From: Spirochaetota bacterium | Lineage (GTDB): Bacteria > Spirochaetota > Spirochaetia > Treponematales > Treponemataceae | Assembly (NCBI GenBank): GCA_023438065.1 | Contig: JAEXRH010000011.1 | Coordinates: 124,001-188,000 of the forward strand | Reading direction: 5' to 3' | Length of the DNA: 64,000 bases | Part shown: one piece after another, positions 31,191 through 39,902 of the stretch | Position numbering within the stretch: position 1 is the stretch's first letter | Layout: every line of letters starts with the position of its first letter | The notes under the pieces: model-generated | The model's database searches: none | The model's input: the letters and a program-made list of their open reading frames with translations, nothing else | What the model was told of the DNA's origin: nothing | Translations under genes and position numbers: made by a program

Positions 31191-33546
31191 ACACCCGGGT
31201 ATCGAGCTGCGCGAGCGCGGCGGTATCGGCCTCTCCGGGGAGCTGCCCGCGCGCGAAGTCTCCTCCCGCGAGCCCTGACGACTCCCCGTAGCCGAGACCG
31301 CGATACAGGTCCTCGAGAGCCGCGGCCTCGACGGAAAGGGAAATCTCCCCGCCGAGATGCCACCAGAGAAGATCGACCGTCGAGCCCGACGCGCCGCGGC
31401 CTCCCTTCGCGGAACGGCCCGACGCGACGGGCCTGCTCGCCGTCCACCAGTATCGAGCGCCCGGCTCGCAGGGGCGCGATCTCTCGCGGTCCCGACCCGC
31501 TTCGTACTTCGCGACGAGGCCCTCGACGCAATCGCGGCTCACGCGCGGGGCGGGCACCGGAAACGGGAACCAGGACCGCACGGCCCGGTCGAGCGATTCC
31601 CCCGCCATCCACGCGCGAAGCGCGGCGTCGAGGGGAGCGCCGTACCTTTCGGAATCGCGCTCGCCCGCGAACCTGAGGTCGTTATCCGCGAAATCCCCCG
31701 CCTCCGCGACGGGCTCGAGCGCCGGCCCCGCGCGATGGAGGCCCCGAACCCATTCGCCGTAGACCCGCGAGTGCCGCGTGAGCACGAACTTGTGCCAGAA
31801 CGCCGAGTCGACGAGCCCCGCCCGGAAAAGCTGACGCATCGTCTCCGCGGAGTCGATCACGCCCTGCGCGTCCTCGTCCCAATACCCGTAGATGAGATAG
31901 GCGTGGACGAGGATACCCGCCTCCTTGAACGCCGCGCACGAGGCGACGAGGTTCTCGAGGTCGATGCCTTTCCCCACCGAGGCGAAGCCCTCGCTCGACG
32001 CGATCTCGATCCCGCCGGAAACCCCGAGCAGGCCGCCCGCGGCGAGAAAGTCCGCGAGGTCGCGGGTAAAGGTCCGCTCGAACCGGATGTTCCCCCAAAA
32101 GGAGAGAAGCCCGAGCGAATCCCGCCCCTCGCGCGCGGCGAGAAGATTCTCGCGCGCGAAATCCCGGAGCCCGCGCGGCGGGGCCGCCTCGTCGACGAGA
32201 TGAACGCCGCGCACCCCCGACGAAGCGGCCTGCGCGCGAAGCCCCGCGTAGAGCCGCTCGACGCGAACCGGCCGATAACCGGCGACATAGTCGAGCGAGA
32301 CGTCGCAAAACGAGCAGCGATGCCAGTAGCACCCGTGCGCGAGATAGGCCTTGAGCCACGCCCCGTCGGACCAGAGCCGGTGCATGGGGTTGGGATCGTC
32401 CGCGAGCCGGGGATACCGCGAGAAGTCGACGTCCGAGTAGTCGGGGACGACGGTCTCGGTCACGCGCCGCTCGTAGGCTTCGTATCCGCCCGGGCAGGAA
32501 AGGCGGGCGGGCGCGCCCGGGGAAAGTCCCGCGCCGTCGCCCGAAAGGAAGGCGGCGTAGCCGCCGAACCCCCGGTCGAAGCTGAGAAGGTCGACGTACC
32601 GGGCGAGAGCGGGATTCACGGAGCCCCGGAGCTCGGTGTTGACGTAGCCACCGCCCATCGCTATCGCGACGCGGGGCCCGAAGCGGCGGCGCGCGGAGCG
32701 TGCGAGCGCGAGCGCGCCGACGAGCGCGCCGGGAAACGGCACCGTGAGGCACAGGAGGAAGGGATCGTCGTCCGCGGTGCCCGAGAGAGCGCCGCGAGCG
32801 AGCTCGTCCCAAAGGAGGTCAGCGTACGGCTCGATAAACCCCGAGACGAAGGGACGGTCGAGGGCCGCCTCAACCCGCGCGAAGCTCCGCTCGCTCGCGG
32901 CGAGGGACTCGGCGTAGCGGACGAGGGAGAACTCGTCGTCGAAGGCCGCGCTCGCGTAATCGGCGAGATCCTCGAGGGCGAGGGTCGCGATCATCCGCGC
33001 GTCGTCGGGCGAGGGATCCGCGTCGAGACCGGAAAGGAAGGCGTCGATCCGCGCGCCGCGGGGGGCATGGGGGGAACGGACGAGGGCATGGCACCGCTCG
33101 CGATCCCGCCCCGAAAGGATATCGACGATCGCGTCGATCCAGGAAACCCAGACCGACTCGGTCGAGACGAAGCGCCTGAGCTGGAAGGCGGTCTCGCCGT
33201 CGCCCGATCGTTCGGCCGCGTCGGCGCGCTCGAGCGCGTTCTCGCGGGAGAGGTCGAAAAGCCGGCTCAGCCCCTCGCGCGAAAAGACATCGCGGAAGAG
33301 CCCGTTACTCGCGTCGATCCAGCGAACGCGCGCGGGATCGACACCCTTCCCGACAAGCGCGGCGACGGCCCCCGCGAATCCCTCGGCCGGGGGCGTATTG
33401 CTCGGGGCGCGCGACGCGAGCGCCTCGGCCGCCGGGGCGAATTCCCCGGAAAGACCGCGAAAAAAGGAGGCGAGATACGCGCCCGAGGGATAGGGACCGT
33501 TGAGCTGGACGAACGGGGGCTGAATGACGATAACGGGGGAAGACAT
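31132..33546 (-). CDS. Large radical SAM protein with CX4CX2C cluster motif
   Basis: 804 aa. The N-terminal part (1-300) resembles the domain that precedes the catalytic barrel in COG1032-type enzymes. It starts VIVIQPPFVQLNGPYPSG and contains LTVPFPGALVGALALA and VAIAMGGGYVNTEL, possibly a degenerate B12-binding fold. The cluster motif is GCYWHRCSFCD, Cys406, Cys411, Cys414, spacing x4/x2 rather than the usual x3/x2. The barrel continues with VHLVDEAAPPRGLRDFA, LLSFWGNIRFERTFT and YLIYGYWDEDAQG. The C-terminal 200 residues are unassigned. No substrate or precursor-peptide gene is adjacent. Probably an S-adenosylmethionine radical enzyme acting on an unknown substrate. Confidence 0.8.
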   Translation of the reverse strand: MSSPVIVIQPPFVQLNGPYPSGAYLASFFRGLSGEFAPAAEALASRAPSNTPPAEGFAGAVAALVGKGVDPARVRWIDASNGLFRDVFSREGLSRLFDLSRENALERADAAERSGDGETAFQLRRFVSTESVWVSWIDAIVDILSGRDRERCHALVRSPHAPRGARIDAFLSGLDADPSPDDARMIATLALEDLADYASAAFDDEFSLVRYAESLAASERSFARVEAALDRPFVSGFIEPYADLLWDELARGALSGTADDDPFLLCLTVPFPGALVGALALARSARRRFGPRVAIAMGGGYVNTELRGSVNPALARYVDLLSFDRGFGGYAAFLSGDGAGLSPGAPARLSCPGGYEAYERRVTETVVPDYSDVDFSRYPRLADDPNPMHRLWSDGAWLKAYLAHGCYWHRCSFCDVSLDYVAGYRPVRVERLYAGLRAQAASSGVRGVHLVDEAAPPRGLRDFARENLLAAREGRDSLGLLSFWGNIRFERTFTRDLADFLAAGGLLGVSGGIEIASSEGFASVGKGIDLENLVASCAAFKEAGILVHAYLIYGYWDEDAQGVIDSAETMRQLFRAGLVDSAFWHKFVLTRHSRVYGEWVRGLHRAGPALEPVAEAGDFADNDLRFAGERDSERYGAPLDAALRAWMAGESLDRAVRSWFPFPVPAPRVSRDCVEGLVAKYEAGRDRERSRPCEPGARYWWTASRPVASGRSAKGGRGASGSTVDLLWWHLGGEISLSVEAAALEDLYRGLGYGESSGLAGGDFARGQLPGEADTAALAQLDTRVFRALRENGLARISPPGASS

Positions 33547-33566
33547 ATCTCCAATCTATCACTTTC

Positions 33567-33596
33567 TTGTGCATATTACCATTAATGCGGTATACT
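33567..33596 (+). promoter_or_regulatory. Promoter of the mla operon, adjacent to the start codon
   Basis: TTGTGC (33567-33572), 18 bases, TATACT (33591-33596). Only six bases separate the -10 box from the ATG at 33603, so the transcript is probably leaderless. Confidence 0.55.
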
Positions 33597-33602
33597 TCAC
33601 CC

Positions 33603-34394
33603 ATGATAAAAAGGTTGGGCGCTACCGTAATCCAGACCTTCTCCGACGGCGTCTACACGATCGGATTTTTCGGGAAGACCCTCAGGGGTCTCAGTCGTTT
33701 TTTTCGCCACAACAGAACCTCGTTCAAGATCCTGATCATGCAGATCCTCTTTACCTTCGTGGAGGCGCTCGGGATCTCGGCCCTCCTCGCCATGGGGATC
33801 GGGGCGGCGGTCAACGTCCTCGGGCTTCCGATCCTCACGAGCTTCTCCCAGCAAAAGCTCATCTATCCCCTCCTCATCACGATCGTCACCCGCGAGCTCG
33901 GGCCCCTCCTGACTGCCTTCATCATCATCGCCCGCTCCGCGACCGCCATCGCCACCGAGATCGCGGGCATGGTCGTGTCCCACGAGATCGAGGCGTACAT
34001 CTCGGTTGGCGTCGACCCGATCGAGCACATCGCGGTGCCGCGCTTCCTCGGCGTCACCGCCTCGCTCTTCCTCCTCAACGTCTACTTCTCGATCTTCGGC
34101 CTCGCCGGGTCCTTCCTCATCGTCCAGATACTCAACCCGATGCCCGCGGCCGAATACTTCAACAACATCCTCCAGACCCTCACCGTCTCGGACATCCTCG
34201 TGTCCCTCATCAAGAGCGTCGTCTTCGGCATGATCCTCGCGGTCGTCGCGACCGTGCGCGGCTTCTCGGTCGAGCGCGCGAGCACCGAGATCCCGCAGGC
34301 GGGCCTCCGCGCGGTCGGGAGCGCCTTCGCCTGGTGCATCATCGCGGATATCGTCATCTCCGCGCTTTACTACATGATGGGGGCACCGGCATGA
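33603..34394 (+). CDS. mlaE: MlaE-family lipid ABC permease
   Basis: 263 aa from the ATG at 33603, about five or six membrane helices. The family features are LITIVTRELGPLLTAFIIIA (core TRELGPLLTA), RSATAIATEIAGMVVSHEIEA and the VDPIEHIAVPR cytosolic loop that contacts the ATPase. It is the membrane part of the Mla/MCE system that moves phospholipids between the membranes. It is first in an operon with the ATPase (four-base overlap), MCE protein (four-base overlap) and a lipoprotein. The frame extends upstream to 33567, but the promoter lies in that part. Confidence 0.93.
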   Translation: MIKRLGATVIQTFSDGVYTIGFFGKTLRGLSRFFRHNRTSFKILIMQILFTFVEALGISALLAMGIGAAVNVLGLPILTSFSQQKLIYPLLITIVTRELGPLLTAFIIIARSATAIATEIAGMVVSHEIEAYISVGVDPIEHIAVPRFLGVTASLFLLNVYFSIFGLAGSFLIVQILNPMPAAEYFNNILQTLTVSDILVSLIKSVVFGMILAVVATVRGFSVERASTEIPQAGLRAVGSAFAWCIIADIVISALYYMMGAPA

Positions 34395-35158
34395 CGGAGC
34401 AGGAAGCGCGGGCCGGGGGAACGGCGAGCCCCGTCGTGGAGCTCGAGGAAGCGACCTTCGCCGCGCAGGGAAAGATCGTCGTCGAGGGAGTGACTCTCGC
34501 CTTCGAGGAAGGAAAGACCACCGCGCTCGTCGGACCCTCGGGCGGCGGAAAGAGCACGGTGCTCAAGCTCGCCGCGGGGCTCATCGTCCCGACGGACGGG
34601 GCCGCGCGCTTTCGCGGGCAGGACATCTCGACCATGAACCGCGCCGGTCGCATGGCGTTCCGCAAGGAATCGGCCTTCGTCTTTCAGGACTCGGCGCTCT
34701 GGGCGAACCAGAACCTCAGGCAGATCCTGGAGCTTCCCCTCAAGACGCACTTCCCCGACATCGGGAAAAAGGAACTCGACGCGCGCGTCCGCGAGGTGTG
34801 CGCGCTCGTGGGGTACCGGAAGGACATCGACATCAGGCCCTCCCAGCTCTCGATGGGAGAGCAGAAGCTCATCGCCTTCGCGCGCGCCATGACCTGCGAG
34901 CCGAAGCTGCTCTTCCTCGACGAGTGGACGGAGTCGCTCGACGACAACGCCGCGCGCCGGCTCGTCGCGCTCGTGCGCAAGCGGCAGGAGGCGGGGACGA
35001 CGGTCATCTTCGTGAGCCACAACCTCGGTATCATCCGCGAGATCGCCCACGGCATCTCGATGATCGTGGACGGCAAACTCTCGCTCTCGGTCACGGCCGA
35101 GGAATTCGCGAATAACGATAACCTGTCAAGGACGATCGAAAAAGGAATCGCGCTATGA
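34391..35158 (+). CDS. mlaF: MlaF-family lipid transporter ATPase
   Basis: 255 aa, single ABC ATPase; the true start at 34391 overlaps the mlaE stop. Walker A is GPSGGGKST (48-56), Q-loop VFQDSALW (Gln99), switch His210 in FVSHN. Two motifs deviate from consensus: the signature is LSMGEQ (153-158) instead of LSGGQ, and the Walker B/D-loop reads LFLDEWTESLDD instead of DEPTSGLD. The catalytic Glu178 is kept, so it should hydrolyse ATP. It powers lipid transfer with MlaE and the MCE protein. Confidence 0.92.
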   Translation: MTEQEARAGGTASPVVELEEATFAAQGKIVVEGVTLAFEEGKTTALVGPSGGGKSTVLKLAAGLIVPTDGAARFRGQDISTMNRAGRMAFRKESAFVFQDSALWANQNLRQILELPLKTHFPDIGKKELDARVREVCALVGYRKDIDIRPSQLSMGEQKLIAFARAMTCEPKLLFLDEWTESLDDNAARRLVALVRKRQEAGTTVIFVSHNLGIIREIAHGISMIVDGKLSLSVTAEEFANNDNLSRTIEKGIAL

Positions 35159-36117
35159 AATTCAAGATTCGCTATGCGGACCAGATAGTCGGCATCCTCA
35201 CCATCGCGGCAATCCTCGCGCTCGTCGCGGTGATCTTCATGCTCGGAAGCAAGCAGCGGTGGTTCACCCGCGACACCGAGTACGTGACGACCTACGAATC
35301 GGCCACCGGCATCAACGTCGGGCTTCCGCTCCAGTACAAGGGTTTCGTGATCGGGAAGGTCACCTCGGTCAAGCTCAACAAGGAGGATCGCGTCGACGTG
35401 CGGTTCACCGTGTACGAGGAGTACCGCGAGCGTGTGAGGACGGGAACGGTCGTCGAGCTGATCCAGAGCCCGATACCGATCGTACCCAACCAGTTCCTGC
35501 TCCACCCCGGCAACGGGACCGAGCTCATCGCGGCGGGGAGCGATATCCCGCGGCTCGATTCCCCCGAGGGAAGGACGCTCGTCAACGCGGGGCTCGTCAC
35601 GCCGCAAAAGCGGGACGACTCGCTCTCGCTCATCCTCGCGCAGATCAACCCGACGCTCGAGAACATCAACTCCGCGCTCGCGCAGCTTACCGGCAAGGGA
35701 ACCGGACCGCTCAACCGGACGGTCAACAACGTGGCCGTCATCACCGACGGGCTCGCCGAGTCGCTCGGTGCGACGCTCAAGAACGTCGAGGGTCTCACCG
35801 GGGAGCTCGAGCGGATGTCGAAGTCGCCGGACGGTTTCGTGCCCGCCATGATCGACCCGGACGGAACGATGTTCGACAACGTCGAAAGCTCGCTCTCCGC
35901 GGTCTCCGGAACGCTCAACAACGTCGAGGACGCTTCCTCGATCCTGAAGTCCCAGACCCCGCAGATCGCGCGGCTCATCCAGGACCTCCGGCTGGCGCTC
36001 GTCAAGGGACAGGACGTGCTCGAGGCGCTCCGGAACAACCCCATCCTGAAAAACGGCGTGCCCGAGCGCGTGCAAACGGACTCGTCGGGAACCAATTCCC
36101 GAAACATCGAATTCTAG
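35155..36117 (+). CDS. mlaD: MCE (MlaD-like) lipid-binding protein
   Basis: 320 aa. N-terminal membrane anchor (about 10-30, IVGILTIAAILALVAVIFML), then one MCE domain (about 38-130) with the typical ATGINVGLPLQYKGFVIGKV start. The rest (130-310) is a long helical region with several ALAQLTGKGTGPLN-like and LNNVEDASSIL segments, which would form a periplasmic helical needle. It binds lipid and links the permease to the outer leaflet side. It overlaps mlaF by four bases and is followed after ten bases by a lipoprotein gene. Confidence 0.93.
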   Translation: MKFKIRYADQIVGILTIAAILALVAVIFMLGSKQRWFTRDTEYVTTYESATGINVGLPLQYKGFVIGKVTSVKLNKEDRVDVRFTVYEEYRERVRTGTVVELIQSPIPIVPNQFLLHPGNGTELIAAGSDIPRLDSPEGRTLVNAGLVTPQKRDDSLSLILAQINPTLENINSALAQLTGKGTGPLNRTVNNVAVITDGLAESLGATLKNVEGLTGELERMSKSPDGFVPAMIDPDGTMFDNVESSLSAVSGTLNNVEDASSILKSQTPQIARLIQDLRLALVKGQDVLEALRNNPILKNGVPERVQTDSSGTNSRNIEF

Positions 36118-36127
36118 GAAAGAGGGC

Positions 36128-37075
36128 ATGAGGGGGAACGGAACGATGAATACCGACACTACCGGAAACGGCATAAGGCGAACCGTCGCGCTGATCGCGG
36201 CGGCGACGATTGCCCTCGCATTCGCGGGCTGTTCCTCGGCGCCCAAGCGCCCGCCCGAGATCTTCACCGACCGCAACGCGGCGATGGGACAGCTTGACCT
36301 CGCGAACGCGGCGGCGAGCAAGGGAGACTTCGCGAACGCCTACCTCTTCCTCACCGAGGCATGGCGACTCGCGCTCACGACCGACGATCCGGCGACGAGG
36401 GTGAGGATCCTCCTCGCCCAGGGAAACGCGCTTCTCGCGGAGGGTCGCGCCGACGAGGCGAATGCCCAATGGACCGCCGCCCTCGAGGAGGCCATGGACT
36501 CAGGAGACAAAACGCTCGCGGGCGCGGCGCGGATCTCCCTCGCGCGAGGCTCGCTCGCCGAGGGGACCGCTTCCCGGGACCTGCCCCGCGAGGAGCGGGC
36601 AGCGCGCGCCCGGGCGGCGATAAAAACGGTCGAGGCCGAGATGGGCAACGTGAAGGGGAACGTCCTCTACGCGGCCTTCGCGTGGAAGGTGATCGGGCTT
36701 TCGGAGAAGGAGCTCGGCGACGCGCGTAAAGCCGAGGCCGCGCTCGCGAACGCCGCGGGGATCCACGAGAAAGGCCGTTACCTCGAGGACGCCGCCTACG
36801 ACTGGTACCTCATCGCCTCGGTGCGCTCGAAAGCGGGCCTTTACGACGGGGCGCGCGCGGCGCTCGAGACGGCGCTTTCGTTCGACCGCCGCGCGGAGAA
36901 CGCGAACGGACTCGGGATGGACTGGATGGCTATCGGAATGGTGGAGGAAAAGGCGGGAAGGATCGACGACGCGAAGGCCGCCTACCGCCGTTCGGCGCAG
37001 ATCTTCAACGCGGCCTTTCTCACGAAAAGCGCGACCGAGGCCGAAGGCCGGCTCGAGGCGCTTGAGGGAAGGTAA
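36128..37075 (+). CDS. TPR-repeat lipoprotein of the mla operon
   Basis: 315 aa. The lipobox FAGC gives lipidated Cys35, an unusually late position caused by a polar N-terminal extension; a second ATG at 36146 with a GGGG-rich leader would give a normal signal. The mature part consists of tetratricopeptide-like helix pairs (for example AYLFLTEAWRLALTTDDPAT and DARKAEAALANAAGIHEKG). It could be the outer-membrane partner of the MCE system, comparable in position to MlaA/MlaB/MlaC, but is unrelated in sequence. AAAGAGGG precedes the first start. Confidence 0.85.
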   Translation: MRGNGTMNTDTTGNGIRRTVALIAAATIALAFAGCSSAPKRPPEIFTDRNAAMGQLDLANAAASKGDFANAYLFLTEAWRLALTTDDPATRVRILLAQGNALLAEGRADEANAQWTAALEEAMDSGDKTLAGAARISLARGSLAEGTASRDLPREERAARARAAIKTVEAEMGNVKGNVLYAAFAWKVIGLSEKELGDARKAEAALANAAGIHEKGRYLEDAAYDWYLIASVRSKAGLYDGARAALETALSFDRRAENANGLGMDWMAIGMVEEKAGRIDDAKAAYRRSAQIFNAAFLTKSATEAEGRLEALEGR

Positions 37076-37107
37076 GCGGGGGCTCGCGGGAGAGTATCCC
37101 GCGCGCT

Positions 37108-38019
37108 TCAGTACCGATAAATATAACCGACGGAAACGATGCGCTCGTCGCGTTCGCGATGGATCGAGTAGCTGATGTTCACGTTGTCGAAAACCTCGGA
37201 AACCTTGGGGTCGCGGTTATAGATCCAGGGACGCACGATCGAGTACACGACGGCGGCGCCGAGAATGAACCCGCCCGTTCCCGCGATGAGACCGCCGTTC
37301 GACTCGCCGTTGCTCTCGCGATAGCCGCCGTACGAGAGCGCACCCGCCCCGACGACCTCCCAAAACGCGATCCGCGAGCCGCCCTTGACGTCGCCCTGCA
37401 TGAACGACCCGATGCCGACGAGGGGATTCACGATTGAGCAGGCGAGGCGACCCGAAAAGCCGGCAACGCTTTTCGCGGCGGTCACCGACGAGGACATTAC
37501 CTTCTTCGCCGCGGCCGCGCCCGCGGTGTCGCGCCCGAAAAGGGCCTCGGTATCGGCGTCGCTCTTGACGCTTAAATTCGAGAGGTACTGGATTTCGGCG
37601 GTTTCCACCTTGACGGCCTTGACGGTCAGCCGATAATCGCCGTTCAGGCGCTCGAAGGAACCGGTAATGAGGGTTTCCGCGCCGAGCATCGCGCCGAGCC
37701 GCTGGGCGGATTCGTCGCTTACGTCGCCCGAGGTCTGAAAGGACAGCTCGTTGCGGATCTTGTCGATGCTTTGCCGATCCACCATGACGAGCTTCCCGGT
37801 CTCGAAAAGCCTGAGCGTCAGGTCCTCCGCGACGCATTCGCTCGCGTTTTCCGACTCGGTTCGCATATCGACCACGACGGCCTTCGTTCCCTTCGGAAGT
37901 CGCTCCGAAATGCCCTTCGCAGCCGCCGAAAGGGCCTTGTCGAGGGGATAAGTCTTTTCCGCGCCAAGCGGCGCCCAGACGAAGGCCGCAAGAAGGGCGA
38001 TGGCCAGTATCTTCTTCAT
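37108..38019 (-). CDS. Exported FlgO/CsgG-like domain fused to a P13-like membrane region
   Basis: 303 aa from the ATG at 38019, giving a clear signal MKKILAIALLAAFVWAPLGA; the frame extends further upstream without need. Residues about 30-150 are a periplasmic alpha/beta domain of the FlgO/CsgG/LpoB kind (VVVDMRTESENASECVAED, MVDRQSIDKIRNEL, LGAETLITGSF). Residues 195-275 are hydrophobic and contain NPLVGIGSFMQGDVKGG, close to the Borrelia P13 porin core (GIGSFVQGD). The combination suggests an outer-membrane-associated protein with a soluble sensor or anchor part. Function is not established. Confidence 0.72.
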   Translation of the reverse strand: MKKILAIALLAAFVWAPLGAEKTYPLDKALSAAAKGISERLPKGTKAVVVDMRTESENASECVAEDLTLRLFETGKLVMVDRQSIDKIRNELSFQTSGDVSDESAQRLGAMLGAETLITGSFERLNGDYRLTVKAVKVETAEIQYLSNLSVKSDADTEALFGRDTAGAAAAKKVMSSSVTAAKSVAGFSGRLACSIVNPLVGIGSFMQGDVKGGSRIAFWEVVGAGALSYGGYRESNGESNGGLIAGTGGFILGAAVVYSIVRPWIYNRDPKVSEVFDNVNISYSIHRERDERIVSVGYIYRY

Positions 38020-38044
38020 CTTAACCAAAAACTCCATGAAATCC

Positions 38045-38073
38045 AAAGGCCGTCCCGCGAGGGGACGGCTTTT
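38045..38073 (-). terminator. Terminator after the aminotransferase gene
   Basis: GCCGTCCC (38049-38056) pairs with GGGACGGC (38062-38069); flanking AAAG/TTTT extend the stem. On the minus strand it is followed by the T-containing CTTTGGATTT. Confidence 0.6.
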
Positions 38074-38103
38074 ATGTGTACCTATGATATACCAAAGAAG
38101 GGA

Positions 38104-39275
<1,172 letters not shown>

Positions 39276-39279
<4 letters not shown>

Positions 39280-39761
39280 GCGGTCACTCCCTCGCGACGG
39301 TCCTTCTTCCCGTCGACGTAGACGATGTCGTTTTCCTTGTAGGTCTTGAGGACGAAATGGGTCTTGGTGCTCTTCACGCCGGAAAGGGTCGCGAGCTTCT
39401 CGGAGACGAAGAAGGCGACGTCCTTGAGGGTTTTTCCCTCGATCTCGACCTTGAGGTCGTAGCCGCCCGACATGAGGTGGAGGGATTTGACCTGGGGAAA
39501 GCGGTAGATGCGCTCGGCGAGCGCGTCGAAGCCGTGCTCGCGCTCGGGGGTCACCTGGATCTCGATGACGGCCCGGACATGGTCGGTCTCGCGGGACAGC
39601 TTTTCCTGGTTGACGATCGCCGCGTACTTGAGGATAACCCCGTCCTTCTCGAGCTGCGCGATGATATCCTTGACCTCCGCGACCGTTTTCTTGGTCATGG
39701 TGGCGATATCCTCGGCGGTGAGCCGCGCGTCGTTTTGTAAAAGGTCCAGAATCTCCTGCAT
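39276..39761 (-). CDS. Lrp/AsnC-family transcriptional regulator
   Basis: 161 aa from the ATG at 39761, which has AAAGGAG eight bases upstream; the longer frame begins inside the operator region. N-terminal helix-turn-helix (about 1-55: LLQNDARLTAEDIATMTKKT, then VKDIIAQLEKDGVILKYAA) and a C-terminal RAM/ligand domain (about 65-140) with MSGGYDLKVEIEG. It binds DNA as a dimer of dimers or octamer and responds to amino acids. The stop overlaps the aminotransferase start. A set of ATGCA-type repeats lies just upstream. Confidence 0.9.
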
Positions 39762-39771
39762 ATACGCTCCT

Positions 39772-39812
39772 TTGCATGACATACTATGCATAAATATACC
39801 ACATTCATGCAA
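39772..39812. promoter_or_regulatory. Palindromic repeats upstream of the Lrp gene
   Basis: TTGCATGA (39772-39779) and TCATGCAA (39805-39812) are perfect 8-base inverted arms; TATGCATA (39785-39792) is an internal 8-base palindrome. Multiple TGCAT-type half-sites suit the multi-dimer binding of Lrp proteins, so autoregulation is likely. Confidence 0.5.
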
Positions 39813-39902
39813 TCGTATTTAATAGGTATCTACCGAAGATCATAGCAATTTCCCGCCGTTTGTGGCATTATCGCGGGATAATCACCATTCGGAGGATACG
39901 GA

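Noticed and set aside
33524..34390. Extension of the mlaF frame upstream into mlaE
   Set aside because: Arg/His-rich shadow of mlaE. The ABC domain begins after the ATG at 34391.
39280..39777. N-terminal extension of the aminotransferase frame
   Set aside because: It shadows the Lrp gene in another frame. The aminotransferase family starts at the ATG overlapping the Lrp stop.
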